Positions 32,647 to 40,071 of a stretch of DNA of 64,000 nt are shown here, piece after piece (the stretch's first letter is position 1; every line of letters starts with the position of its first letter). Source of the stretch: Candidatus Parvarchaeota archaeon (GTDB lineage: Archaea; Nanobdellota; Nanobdellia; WJKC01); NCBI GenBank assembly GCA_030615175.1, contig JAUWZX010000001.1, positions 652,044 through 716,043 on the forward strand, written 5' to 3'. Both the position numbers and the translations under genes were made by a program. A model generated the notes under the pieces. The model was not told where the DNA came from. It worked only from the letters and a program-made list of their open reading frames with translations, and searched no databases.

Positions 32647-33639
32647 TTAAATAAGTTTAAGCCCTAACTTCTTTGCAAGATTATACACTTTCTTAAATTC
32701 ATCACTTGTTAAGCACCTGTTAATCTCAGGGTAATTGTAAGCCTTAAAGCAAGGTCTGTACTGAGACATTACATTAATCACTGCCTTGCCTTTGACGTTC
32801 TCAGCCAGCCACTTAATTATTGGCACTGCATCACACTCAACGTGGTTAGGAATAATTAATACTCTTACTAATAAATCACCCCGCTTCACAGCAAGTTTAT
32901 GATTCCTCGCAGCAATCTCAGGGTAATTCCTCGTATCACTTAATTTCATGCCGCACGCGTCACTGAAGTATCTGAAGTCAAACAAATACAAGTCAATAAC
33001 TTTGCTGAGCAATTCCATGCATTTACTTGAACAGTAAGCATTACTGTTAAAAATGATTGGGATATTCACGTCTAATAATTTTAATGCCTTTAGTATTGCT
33101 GGCACGTTGGGGGTTGGGTCCCCGCCCACTAAGTTAATGTTGCGGCAGCCTCCAAGCCGCATATCCTTCATCCATTCAGCCATCATTAACGGATTCCACG
33201 GCTCGCCTGCCTTGTAAGTAATGCTTTCAGGAGCGTTCTGGCAGTATAAGCACTTCATTGTACAGCCAGCAAAGAATATCGTCGCGCTGGGAGTGATAAA
33301 GGACTCTTCACCCCAGTGAGTGTGCGCTCCGAAAACGCGTGGATTAGGACCTACACCGCAGAAACCTTTTGTTTTATGTCTATTAATCATGCATTTACGC
33401 TCGCATAACTCGCACTTCTTAAGCATTCTCTCTCCTAACTCAATTTTCAAGTCCAAGAGACTCTTCTTAACGCTCTTTTTTGAAGGCGCCTTTTTTAGTG
33501 ATTGTTTGTGAATCCTCCATAACTCATCATCACTCATTCTCTTATTAAAATTAACGCTCACTTTCTTGGACTGCAGGAACTTCGCTGTTTCTTCATTATT
33601 AACTATTTTAGTATAATGGGAGTGCACTTCTCGAATCAT
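32647..33639 (-). CDS. Radical SAM protein (COG1313, PflA-like)
   Basis: The radical SAM cluster motif is CTMKCLYC within IFFAGCTMKCLYCQNAPE, and GGDPTPN is the GGE-like loop. An N-terminal cysteine set, CELCERKCMINR...GFCG, may hold a second iron-sulfur or zinc site. 330 residues, typical for COG1313 proteins, which resemble pyruvate formate-lyase activating enzymes; their substrates are unknown. Its ATG overlaps the stop of the upstream DUF421 gene (TAATG). Confidence 0.92.
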   Translation of the reverse strand: MIREVHSHYTKIVNNEETAKFLQSKKVSVNFNKRMSDDELWRIHKQSLKKAPSKKSVKKSLLDLKIELGERMLKKCELCERKCMINRHKTKGFCGVGPNPRVFGAHTHWGEESFITPSATIFFAGCTMKCLYCQNAPESITYKAGEPWNPLMMAEWMKDMRLGGCRNINLVGGDPTPNVPAILKALKLLDVNIPIIFNSNAYCSSKCMELLSKVIDLYLFDFRYFSDACGMKLSDTRNYPEIAARNHKLAVKRGDLLVRVLIIPNHVECDAVPIIKWLAENVKGKAVINVMSQYRPCFKAYNYPEINRCLTSDEFKKVYNLAKKLGLKLI

Positions 33640-34121
33640 TATTTTACCCTATGATTCCTCTTCTTCCTTTTAACACTTATTTGCCCGTCCGGCTCTAACC
33701 GCGCAATCCTTGCTTCTGAAAAATGCTCAACATTTTTCTCCCTTAAGCGTGAGCGCAGCTCTCCCTCCGTCATCTTTGACTTCTTAAGATTCTCCTTGAT
33801 TAATTTGCCGTTCTTAACTAATATTATAACGTCGCCTTCAATTAACTTGCCTATGCTAAGCGGCGCCTTAAATAATAACTTCTCAATAAAATAGATTAAG
33901 AAAACTATTGTTGTAATAGCAGTCATTGACCTCACGATTGAAGTAACATTATCAGGGTAAATCATCACGTCACCCACTGCAGAGCCTAAAGCGATTATTA
34001 TTATTATGTCAAATATGGTGAACTGGACTAACTGCCTCCTGCCCCTGACGCGCATGACGAGGAAGGTGAAGAAGAATATTAATGCTGTTCTAATAATTAC
34101 TTCAATAACTATGTTAATCAT
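33639..34121 (-). CDS. DUF421/YetF-like membrane protein
   Basis: Three N-terminal membrane helices followed by the small cytoplasmic YetF domain (GKLIEGDVIILVKNGKLIKENL, MTEGELRSRLREKNV). VMRVRGRRQLVQFTIFD after helix one is typical of the family. It is shorter at the C-terminus than Bacillus YetF. Function is unknown; coupled to the radical SAM gene. Confidence 0.9.
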   Translation of the reverse strand: MINIVIEVIIRTALIFFFTFLVMRVRGRRQLVQFTIFDIIIIIALGSAVGDVMIYPDNVTSIVRSMTAITTIVFLIYFIEKLLFKAPLSIGKLIEGDVIILVKNGKLIKENLKKSKMTEGELRSRLREKNVEHFSEARIARLEPDGQISVKRKKRNHRVK

Positions 34122-34207
34122 TAGAGATTACTTAATGACTGCATAGTATTTAAAATTTTATAATTCTCCCGCAACACTTTAATTCCTGTAATTACTTTAC
34201 TGTTTTC

Positions 34208-35515
34208 ATGCGCGTCATTCATGAACGCGAGTTCAAGAATAAGTTATCATTATTTGACGCGGTCATGCTTGGTGTTGGCTCAACTATTGGGGCTGGCATT
34301 TTTATCCTGTTATCTCCTGCAATTAATCTTGCTGGTCCTGCAGTCATTATTGCATTCATCTTTAATGCATTTATTGCATTTATCATTGCAGGCAATTACG
34401 CTGAAGCAGCAAGTTTCTCGCCTGTTGAGGGGGGCGGGTTTAGTTTTGTTGAAGAAGTTTACGGCAGGAAGGCGTTATTCCTTGGATGGATTATATGGCT
34501 TGGCAACGCTAGTTACGCCGCGCTCGTATCCATTGGCGTGGCTAAATTAGTTTCGAGTTTCCTGCCAATTAATGAATTATTCATCTCGGTTTCAACACTC
34601 CTATTATTCACTTTCTTGAACACTGTTGGCGTTAAAAAAGTTGCATTAATAGAGAAGCCTCTTGCCCTATTACTAATCATTGCATTATTAGCAATTACTT
34701 TATTCCTCTTCATGAACCCTGCGAATGACGGCTTCACTTCTTTCTCTGCTAATGAAGTGTTGTTAATTATTCCTGCAACCAGTTTATTATTCGTATGCTT
34801 CACTGGTTTTGAAGCAATAGCGACTATTTCTGCTGAAATTAAGAAGCCGAGAATTAATGTGCCTAAAGCTCTTCTCTACACTGTCGGGATAGTCACTATT
34901 ATTTACTTAACCTTAATTACTGCAATGTTTTACTCAACAAGCACTGATGCTCTTTCCGGCAGCAAGATTGCCTTGCTTGAAGCAGTGAAGTCGTCAAGCA
35001 TTATGCAAGTGGTTGTCATTGCAAGCGCTGTTATTGCAATGCTGTCAGTCTTGAACGTGACGTTAATGGCTGCTTCAAGAAATATTTATGCTCTTTCAAG
35101 GGATGGTTTCCTGCCTAAATCATTAAGTGATATTAACCAGCGCTTTGAGTCTCCATTAAAAGCGGTTCTGTTAACATTTTTTATTTCCCTGATACTGGTG
35201 TTTTCAAACCAGGTTGGGTTTGTAGCGTCAGTGTCAAATCTTTCTTACATGATTATTGTATCCAGTGTCGGTTTCGCTGTTTTAAAATTAAGGAAGTTTG
35301 AAGATAAGGATACTTTTAAGCTGCCGTTTCACCCTCTTGGTTCAATATTATGCATTATTCTGCCAATAATCCTTATTCCATTCCTTGAATGGCATAGTTT
35401 GTTAATCGGGCTTGCATGGTTAATAATTGGATTAATCATTAACAGGTATAACAAGCAAAGGCTTAGGAAGCCTAAAGGAATGCTCTCACCTGCTAAGTTA
35501 TCAGGCAGGCCATAA
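34208..35515 (+). CDS. APC-superfamily amino acid permease
   Basis: 435 residues with about 12 membrane helices. The first helix carries the substrate-binding GVGSTIGAGIFILL motif of APC transporters, and SPVEGGGFSFVEEVYG and FVCFTGFEAIATISAEIKKPRINVPKA are equally typical. It probably imports amino acids, useful to an organism with limited biosynthesis. It starts with a TATA-less AT-poor leader, so its promoter is unclear. Confidence 0.94.
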   Translation: MRVIHEREFKNKLSLFDAVMLGVGSTIGAGIFILLSPAINLAGPAVIIAFIFNAFIAFIIAGNYAEAASFSPVEGGGFSFVEEVYGRKALFLGWIIWLGNASYAALVSIGVAKLVSSFLPINELFISVSTLLLFTFLNTVGVKKVALIEKPLALLLIIALLAITLFLFMNPANDGFTSFSANEVLLIIPATSLLFVCFTGFEAIATISAEIKKPRINVPKALLYTVGIVTIIYLTLITAMFYSTSTDALSGSKIALLEAVKSSSIMQVVVIASAVIAMLSVLNVTLMAASRNIYALSRDGFLPKSLSDINQRFESPLKAVLLTFFISLILVFSNQVGFVASVSNLSYMIIVSSVGFAVLKLRKFEDKDTFKLPFHPLGSILCIILPIILIPFLEWHSLLIGLAWLIIGLIINRYNKQRLRKPKGMLSPAKLSGRP

Positions 35516-35520
35516 AGACT

Positions 35521-36393
35521 TTAAATTGCCAGTAAACTCAGCCCTGTTAGTATTATTCCTCCGCCAATTAACCTTGTAGTCACGTGTTTTTCCTTGAATA
35601 CTAACCAGCCCATGAGCACTATTAAGAGGATGCCTGAATAACTTATAGGGATTACGAGTGAAGCGTTGGCCATGTCAAGTGCTGCTACATACGGCGGCCA
35701 CTGCATGAAGGCGAAAACGCTTGCAATCACCATTATTAACAAAGTATTTCTTCTTATTGATTTCATATGCCTTAATGCTCTGTTCTTATTCTTTATTAAA
35801 ATTGAAATCCAGAATCCCAGGCTAAAGGCGTAAATCACTATTAGGAATGCTGTTGTATTAATGTATGATAACACTATTTTTTGCAGTGCATGGGCGATTC
35901 CGTAAATAATTGCAACTACGAGGAATGGAATGCCTTTGCTAGTGAAGATGAACTTTATTGGTTGAAGAATGTCTTTTTTCATTATTGAGGCAGTATAAAT
36001 TCCTATTATTAACAAGATAATTGCTATTCCCTGGATTAATGTCATGGTTTCCATCATTAATGTCACTGCAATTAGAACAGTGAATAAAGGGGCTGTTGAG
36101 GTGATTGGCGTGTAAAGGGATACGTCTTCTTTTTTAAATAAGAATGTGGCAGTGTATTCTCCTGATATTAAAAATGCTTCCATTAGTATCAGCCAAACCC
36201 ATCCTTCCAGTGTTTGCGGGAATACTGGTGCTTTAATAAAAAAAGAGTATAGTGTTAATGCCAATAGCCCGACCGCGTTTATTATTAACCCGTATTCAAG
36301 TGGTTTTAAGTTCTTAATAGCTGCTTTGGAGATTATTGTGCTGGCAGCCCATATTAAAGTAGATGCAAGTGCCAGTAAAAACCATGGTTCCAT
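35521..36393 (-). CDS. EamA/DMT-superfamily transporter
   Basis: 290 residues and about ten membrane helices arranged as two EamA repeats of five. The first repeat begins LASTLIWAASTIISKAAIK and the second ends ILIVLMGWLVFKEKHVTTRLIGGGIILTGL, with the E..H pattern common in the family. Substrate unknown (metabolite or drug efflux). It converges with the permease gene. Confidence 0.92.
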   Translation of the reverse strand: MEPWFLLALASTLIWAASTIISKAAIKNLKPLEYGLIINAVGLLALTLYSFFIKAPVFPQTLEGWVWLILMEAFLISGEYTATFLFKKEDVSLYTPITSTAPLFTVLIAVTLMMETMTLIQGIAIILLIIGIYTASIMKKDILQPIKFIFTSKGIPFLVVAIIYGIAHALQKIVLSYINTTAFLIVIYAFSLGFWISILIKNKNRALRHMKSIRRNTLLIMVIASVFAFMQWPPYVAALDMANASLVIPISYSGILLIVLMGWLVFKEKHVTTRLIGGGIILTGLSLLAI

Positions 36394-36403
36394 AAGTGGT
36401 TAT

Positions 36404-36919
36404 TCACCTCTTCTTCCATTTCAGGATTACTGCTTCCCTTCCTTTACTGTCAGTCATTGTTTCACTGGTTTCTTTAATAATGTATTGCCCGGTGATATTC
36501 TTGTTTTCTGCAAAATCATTTAAGTAAAATATTACTGGCTTGCTTGACTGGAAAAGCATGTTTCCGCCGTGCAATCCTTTGGGCGGTTCATTTCTGTATA
36601 ACGAGTTTTGGCTTCTTTTAAAGAATTTTTTTAATCCTTCATCACTTGTTTCAGCATCGCAGAGTATTGATTTCATGTCAATTTCTCCCTGTACCTTGTT
36701 ACTGGTGAATAATGAGTTGAATAGTAAGTCAACTTCATTGCTTCCCAACCGCGCTTCCCAGTCATTGCCTTTTATCTCTGCTGTGAATTGCGTTTCAGAG
36801 TCCATTAATACTTTAAGCAGTGTCCGGCCGCCAGGGTATTGCTGTACTGAAAACAGTTTAGCAGTTTCAAGGCATTGCGTTACTTTATTCAGGAAAGCCA
36901 TGTACTCTTCATGATTCAT
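36404..36919 (-). CDS. Hypothetical soluble protein
   Basis: 171 residues with mixed alpha/beta character; no recognised domain. The minus frame is chosen over an overlapping plus frame because its composition is normal, it lies 10 bp before the EamA gene on the same strand, and a TATA-like CATATAAAAGG (about 36951-36962) precedes it. Possibly in one transcript with the transporter. Confidence 0.62.
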   Translation of the reverse strand: MNHEEYMAFLNKVTQCLETAKLFSVQQYPGGRTLLKVLMDSETQFTAEIKGNDWEARLGSNEVDLLFNSLFTSNKVQGEIDMKSILCDAETSDEGLKKFFKRSQNSLYRNEPPKGLHGGNMLFQSSKPVIFYLNDFAENKNITGQYIIKETSETMTDSKGREAVILKWKKR

Positions 36920-37027
36920 TAAGGAAGATTGATTACTGAACTTGCTTAAATCCTTTTATATGCTAAGAGAGGGATAAATGTTGCTGAACAATAATTCTTA
37001 TAAGTGATTTATTCATTATTTCGTGTT

Positions 37028-37630
37028 ATGAGTGGCCTGCCTGACAGGACAAATTTATTGTTTATTATAGACGCTTTAGAGGTGAACAATAAAGTTGTGA
37101 AGAATGCATATTCCTTATACGCATTAGTTAAGAGATTAGAGAAGAAGAAGGGATTAAGGTTTGGTTATATTAAGTATTATGAGGATGAGGATGAAGTGGG
37201 AAAGTATAATGGGCTTCTTAACAGGGACATTAGTGTTTTGCGCGACGCGGGCGAGGTGTCGCCAAGGGGCGGTGAGATAGTGATGACTGAATTTGGACAA
37301 GGAATCACATCATATTTAAAAGGTTTTTATTCCAGTGCTTATGAGTCTATTAAGGATTTCATTGATGGGGAAGTTAAAGAGAGTCCTGAAAGTTTTTATG
37401 ACAGGGATGGAATGACTGTTAGAGGTATTAATACGCTTAACGGCGGAAAAGTTGATTTAAGTCTTTACAAAGTTGGTTTTCCTGATGGTAATGTCGTGTA
37501 TATTATTGGCAGGTGGGAGAAGGAAGTTGCGGAGAAATTGACTGAACACTTTGGCGTTAGTGATTTAGAGATTAAATTGCTTGATGAGGATTCTTACTTG
37601 ATTAATGATAAACTTATGCGTATTTATTAA
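37028..37630 (+). CDS. Hypothetical protein, possible winged-helix regulator
   Basis: 200 residues from the ATG at 37028; the upstream GTG at 37004 precedes the transcription start predicted from a TATA box at about 36990-37000. The N-terminal part (LLFIIDALEVNNKVVKNAYS, then LNRDISVLRDAGEVSPRGGEIVMTEFG) has the rhythm of a winged-helix domain with a beta wing. The C-terminus is alpha/beta. It overlaps the convergent ferritin-like gene by 17 bp. Confidence 0.65.
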   Translation: MSGLPDRTNLLFIIDALEVNNKVVKNAYSLYALVKRLEKKKGLRFGYIKYYEDEDEVGKYNGLLNRDISVLRDAGEVSPRGGEIVMTEFGQGITSYLKGFYSSAYESIKDFIDGEVKESPESFYDRDGMTVRGINTLNGGKVDLSLYKVGFPDGNVVYIIGRWEKEVAEKLTEHFGVSDLEIKLLDEDSYLINDKLMRIY

Positions 37631-37922
37631 TAATTTCTTCAACTTCTTTCTTGCCTTTCTTTAATTCTTTTTCCTGTTCTTCATCAAGTCTTAATAATAA
37701 TTCCTGCAACTCGCCTACATGAGTTTTCTCTTCTTTTGCAATGTCAAGGAGGACTTTTTTAATGAGGTCGTCGCTGGATATTGCAGCCATTTGTTCATAA
37801 AGATTAATTGCATCTAATTCAGCGATTATTCCAGTCCTTAGTATTTCCTTGTTCAAATTTTCCTTGCTCACTTTCTTAAGATTAACTGGTATGACTGATA
37901 GCATATCCTTTTCATTAATCAT
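37614..37922 (-). CDS. Ferritin-like protein (encapsulated-ferritin type)
   Basis: 102 residues. ELDAINLYEQMAA and DIAKEEKTHVGELQELL supply the iron-binding Glu...ExxH residues of the ferritin-like fold. The compact two-helix subunit resembles encapsulated ferritin, which must dimerise to form a four-helix site. No encapsulin shell gene is in the window. It may detoxify iron or peroxide. Confidence 0.82.
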   Translation of the reverse strand: MINEKDMLSVIPVNLKKVSKENLNKEILRTGIIAELDAINLYEQMAAISSDDLIKKVLLDIAKEEKTHVGELQELLLRLDEEQEKELKKGKKEVEEIINKYA

Positions 37923-38076
37923 TTCTTGTTTATTTCTTTTTCGTAATCTTTTAGTCTAAAAGAGTTCGGCAAACAACATATTAATGATTATCATGGCTTT
38001 AAGCATATCCTTATTAGAATAAAAGAAAAATAGTCAGAGGAAAGATATAAATTACTATGATTATTATAAGTAATTT

Positions 38077-38355
38077 ATGGTAATGAAGAAAATGGATAAA
38101 AAACAGTGCTGTACAATGATACCGAAAATACTGGTTTTCATGGCAATAGCATTCATAACAACATTACTATTGATAAAATTATTATGGGACTGGATAATAC
38201 CAGATTTATTCCCGGGACTGGTAGCGCAAGGATTATTAATTGGGATAATGAGCTGGGACACGGCATTTAAGATGGCCATACTAGCAACAATAATAATGGT
38301 AATAAAAGTAATGAAGAAAAAGCACTATATGTTGAAACACTATAAAGGAAAATAA
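38077..38355 (+). CDS. Small membrane protein
   Basis: 92 residues, two hydrophobic helices (about 16-38 and 44-78) separated by WDWIIPDLFPGL, a turn found in many small archaeal and bacterial membrane proteins. Basic ends place both termini in the cytoplasm. A T-rich terminator follows. Function unknown. Confidence 0.75.
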   Translation: MVMKKMDKKQCCTMIPKILVFMAIAFITTLLLIKLLWDWIIPDLFPGLVAQGLLIGIMSWDTAFKMAILATIIMVIKVMKKKHYMLKHYKGK

Positions 38356-38358
38356 TTC

Positions 38359-38370
38359 TTTTTTTTTTAA
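38359..38370 (+). terminator. Poly-T terminator
   Basis: A run of ten T within an AT-rich inverted repeat (AATAATT...AATTATT), just after the stop of the small membrane protein gene; typical archaeal termination signal. Confidence 0.7.
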
Positions 38371-38473
38371 ATTATTTCACGTAAACAAGGAATCAATATC
38401 ATTCCTGCAGGCAAAGTAATTATTATAAGGTTTAAATACCAAGGAATTCTTGGTTTAATAAGTGGTTGATTAA

Positions 38474-38671
38474 ATGACTCAAAAAATTAAGATTTCAAAA
38501 TTTCCTTTTATTAAAAAGGCAGGCAGGAGTAAGTTAGTTGATAAAGAGAAAATAATTTGCTTTAAATGCAATTATAAGAAGATTCACACATGGGCTTGCA
38601 CTATTAATGTTGTATCAAAGTTAGATTATAAAAATAATGCTTGCAAATATTTTAAGGACTCTGGAAAATAA
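38474..38671 (+). CDS. Small cysteine-containing protein
   Basis: 65 residues with CFKC and two more cysteines (WACTINV, NACKYF) that may bind zinc. It is basic, with no known family. A TATA box (GGTTTAAATACC, about 38429-38440) precedes it, leaving a short leader with GGTTGATT before the ATG. Confidence 0.62.
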   Translation: MTQKIKISKFPFIKKAGRSKLVDKEKIICFKCNYKKIHTWACTINVVSKLDYKNNACKYFKDSGK

Positions 38672-38715
38672 CAATAACAGAAATACTTTTAAATAATTTC
38701 AAGTTTAGTTTTATA

Positions 38716-38898
38716 ATGCCTGTTGGATATTCAGAGTATAAGGGACATAAATTAATTGTTTTAAAAAGTGATGAGGAATCCAGATATCCTTTTAGTTTTG
38801 GCAAGAAGAAGGCTAAACTGATTGTTGAAAACTTTGAAGCAATTAAGGTCTTTGCAGAGGAAGAGTCCCGTACGGAAGAAGTTGTAAAAGAAGATTAA
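38716..38898 (+). CDS. Small conserved hypothetical protein
   Basis: 60 residues. The pattern GYSEYKGHKLIVLKSDEESR followed by YPFSFGKKKAKLIVEN recalls short archaeal and bacterial proteins of unknown function that are often annotated only as hypothetical. A TATA box at about 38682-38692 and a poly-T run after the stop mark it as a single-gene unit. Confidence 0.72.
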   Translation: MPVGYSEYKGHKLIVLKSDEESRYPFSFGKKKAKLIVENFEAIKVFAEEESRTEEVVKED

Positions 38899-38904
38899 AA
38901 ATAA

Positions 38905-38913
38905 TTTTTTTTT
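38905..38913 (+). terminator. Poly-T terminator
   Basis: Nine T immediately after the 60-residue gene, a likely archaeal termination signal. Confidence 0.65.
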
Positions 38914-38982
38914 AATTAACTTCTTAACTGTAGACTTGAAGATTCAAGTATAACGTGATTGCATAATTACTTACTGTTTCAG

Positions 38983-39288
38983 TTATTTTTTGCTTTTTGC
39001 TTTTTTCTTTTTCTTAGGTTTTACTTCTTCTTTCACTTCTTCCTTTACTTCTTCTTTCACTTCTTCTATTATTTCAACTTCTTCAGCTTTGGGTCCTCTA
39101 TCCCCCATAACTGTTTTAAAGGAAACTCTGTCTCCTTCTTTAATGATTTTTCCTTCTCGCCACTCGTTTATTCCGCTTGGGCCGTGGACAAAGTAATCTT
39201 TGCCATCATCCCCTGAAATAAATCCGAATTTTCTTAAAGTGTCAAAAAATTTTACAGTCCCTTCTTGCTTTACATCGTTTTTTGCCAT
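38983..39288 (-). CDS. Cold-shock-domain protein with acidic-basic repeat tail
   Basis: Residues about 6-70 form a cold-shock domain: GTVKFFDTLRKFGFISGDDGKDYFVH carries the RNP-1-like and RNP-2-like motifs, though RNP-1 is altered (KFGFISG). The tail repeats KEEV four times and ends in lysines. Probably an RNA chaperone. The ATG at 39288 is chosen over 39312, as the extra residues (MCPHITLF) do not fit the fold. Confidence 0.87.
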   Translation of the reverse strand: MAKNDVKQEGTVKFFDTLRKFGFISGDDGKDYFVHGPSGINEWREGKIIKEGDRVSFKTVMGDRGPKAEEVEIIEEVKEEVKEEVKEEVKPKKKKKAKSKK

Positions 39289-39439
39289 AAAAAGGGTTAT
39301 ATGTGGGCACAATTTATAAACATTTTTATTATATGCCCGCGCAACGCCATGAGTTAAGAAAGAGCTTAATAAAGATTTTTTTAAAAAAATAATAATAATT
39401 TAATATTGTTTTATTCTGCTATTTTAAGTAGTTACTAAT

Positions 39440-39742
39440 TTAGAAGTTCTCAGATTCTTCTTTAGCTTCTGCAGGTTTTTCTTCTTTAACTTCTGCAGGT
39501 GGTTCTTCTATTCTTTGTTGCCTTGGTTCTATTCCTTTTCTCTTTAAGTAACATTCTTTACAATAGACAGGTCTGTCGCCGCTTGGCTTAAACGGTACTT
39601 CGCATTCTTTTCCGCATTCAGCGCAGGTTGCTTTATGCATTTCTCTTGGTCTGAAACCACCGCTTCTGTACCCGCCGCCTCCTCCGCCTCTGTAACCGCC
39701 GCCGCCTCTGCCGCCGCTTCTTCTGCCTTGATTATACGCCAT
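39440..39742 (-). CDS. CxxC-x17-CxxC zinc-ribbon protein with Gly/Arg-rich N-terminus
   Basis: Residues about 2-33 are an RGG-like stretch (GRRSGGRGGGGYRGGGG), then a zinc ribbon: C..C..ECEVPFKPSGDRPVYCKECY. The tail is rich in E, K and P. This is the small family often called CxxC-x17-CxxC domain protein and is probably RNA-binding. The start at 39742 (MAYNQG) replaces a longer start at 39778. Confidence 0.85.
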   Translation of the reverse strand: MAYNQGRRSGGRGGGGYRGGGGGGYRSGGFRPREMHKATCAECGKECEVPFKPSGDRPVYCKECYLKRKGIEPRQQRIEEPPAEVKEEKPAEAKEESENF

Positions 39743-39880
39743 ATACATCCTCCTTTTTGTTTTTATAGAGATAGACAATCATTAAACTAATTGCTATTCT
39801 TGTCTAAATAAATTTTCCACCCCTTTATAAATCTATTTCTTTAAGTTAATTTAATAATTCTTATTAAAAGATGACGCTAG

Positions 39881-40006
39881 GGGCAGGAGAGGCACCAGGA
39901 ATTACATGAAGAAGTTTTAAGAAGTAAAATAAGAAAATTATGTAATTATACAGTACAATTTACAAATGAAGAAATTAAAGCATTGCCCAAGGACTTCACA
40001 CTATAA
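39881..40006 (+). pseudogene. Possible decayed gene fragment
   Basis: The 330-bp gap between 39743 and 40071 has no intact gene. One frame in it is open for 41 codons from a stop at 39878 and looks protein-like (LHEEVLRSKIRKLCNYTVQF, ending LPKDFTL) but has no start codon. It could be the remnant of a lost gene. Just before it, GCTAGGGGCAGGA resembles the tRNA-Ser 3' end. Confidence 0.25.
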
Positions 40007-40071
40007 AAGATGATATCCTGCCCGCAACTAACGCATTTATTAGATTAAATTTATTTTTATATTAAGACAAC

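Noticed and set aside
32647-33639. Anaerobic sulfatase-maturing enzyme for the sulfatase
   Set aside because: The COG1313-like motifs and the N-terminal cysteine set match the PflA-like group, and no SPASM domain is visible.
36540-36914. Plus-strand frame over the 171-residue gene
   Set aside because: Its composition is less natural and it lacks a promoter at the right distance; the minus gene is preferred.
38959-39216. Phenylalanine-rich plus-strand frame
   Set aside because: Shadow of the lysine/glutamate-rich tail of the cold-shock protein.
39841-40071. A further tRNA at the GCTAGGGGCAGGA sequence
   Set aside because: No acceptor partner, D-arm or anticodon arm can be formed; only a short similarity to the tRNA-Ser end.
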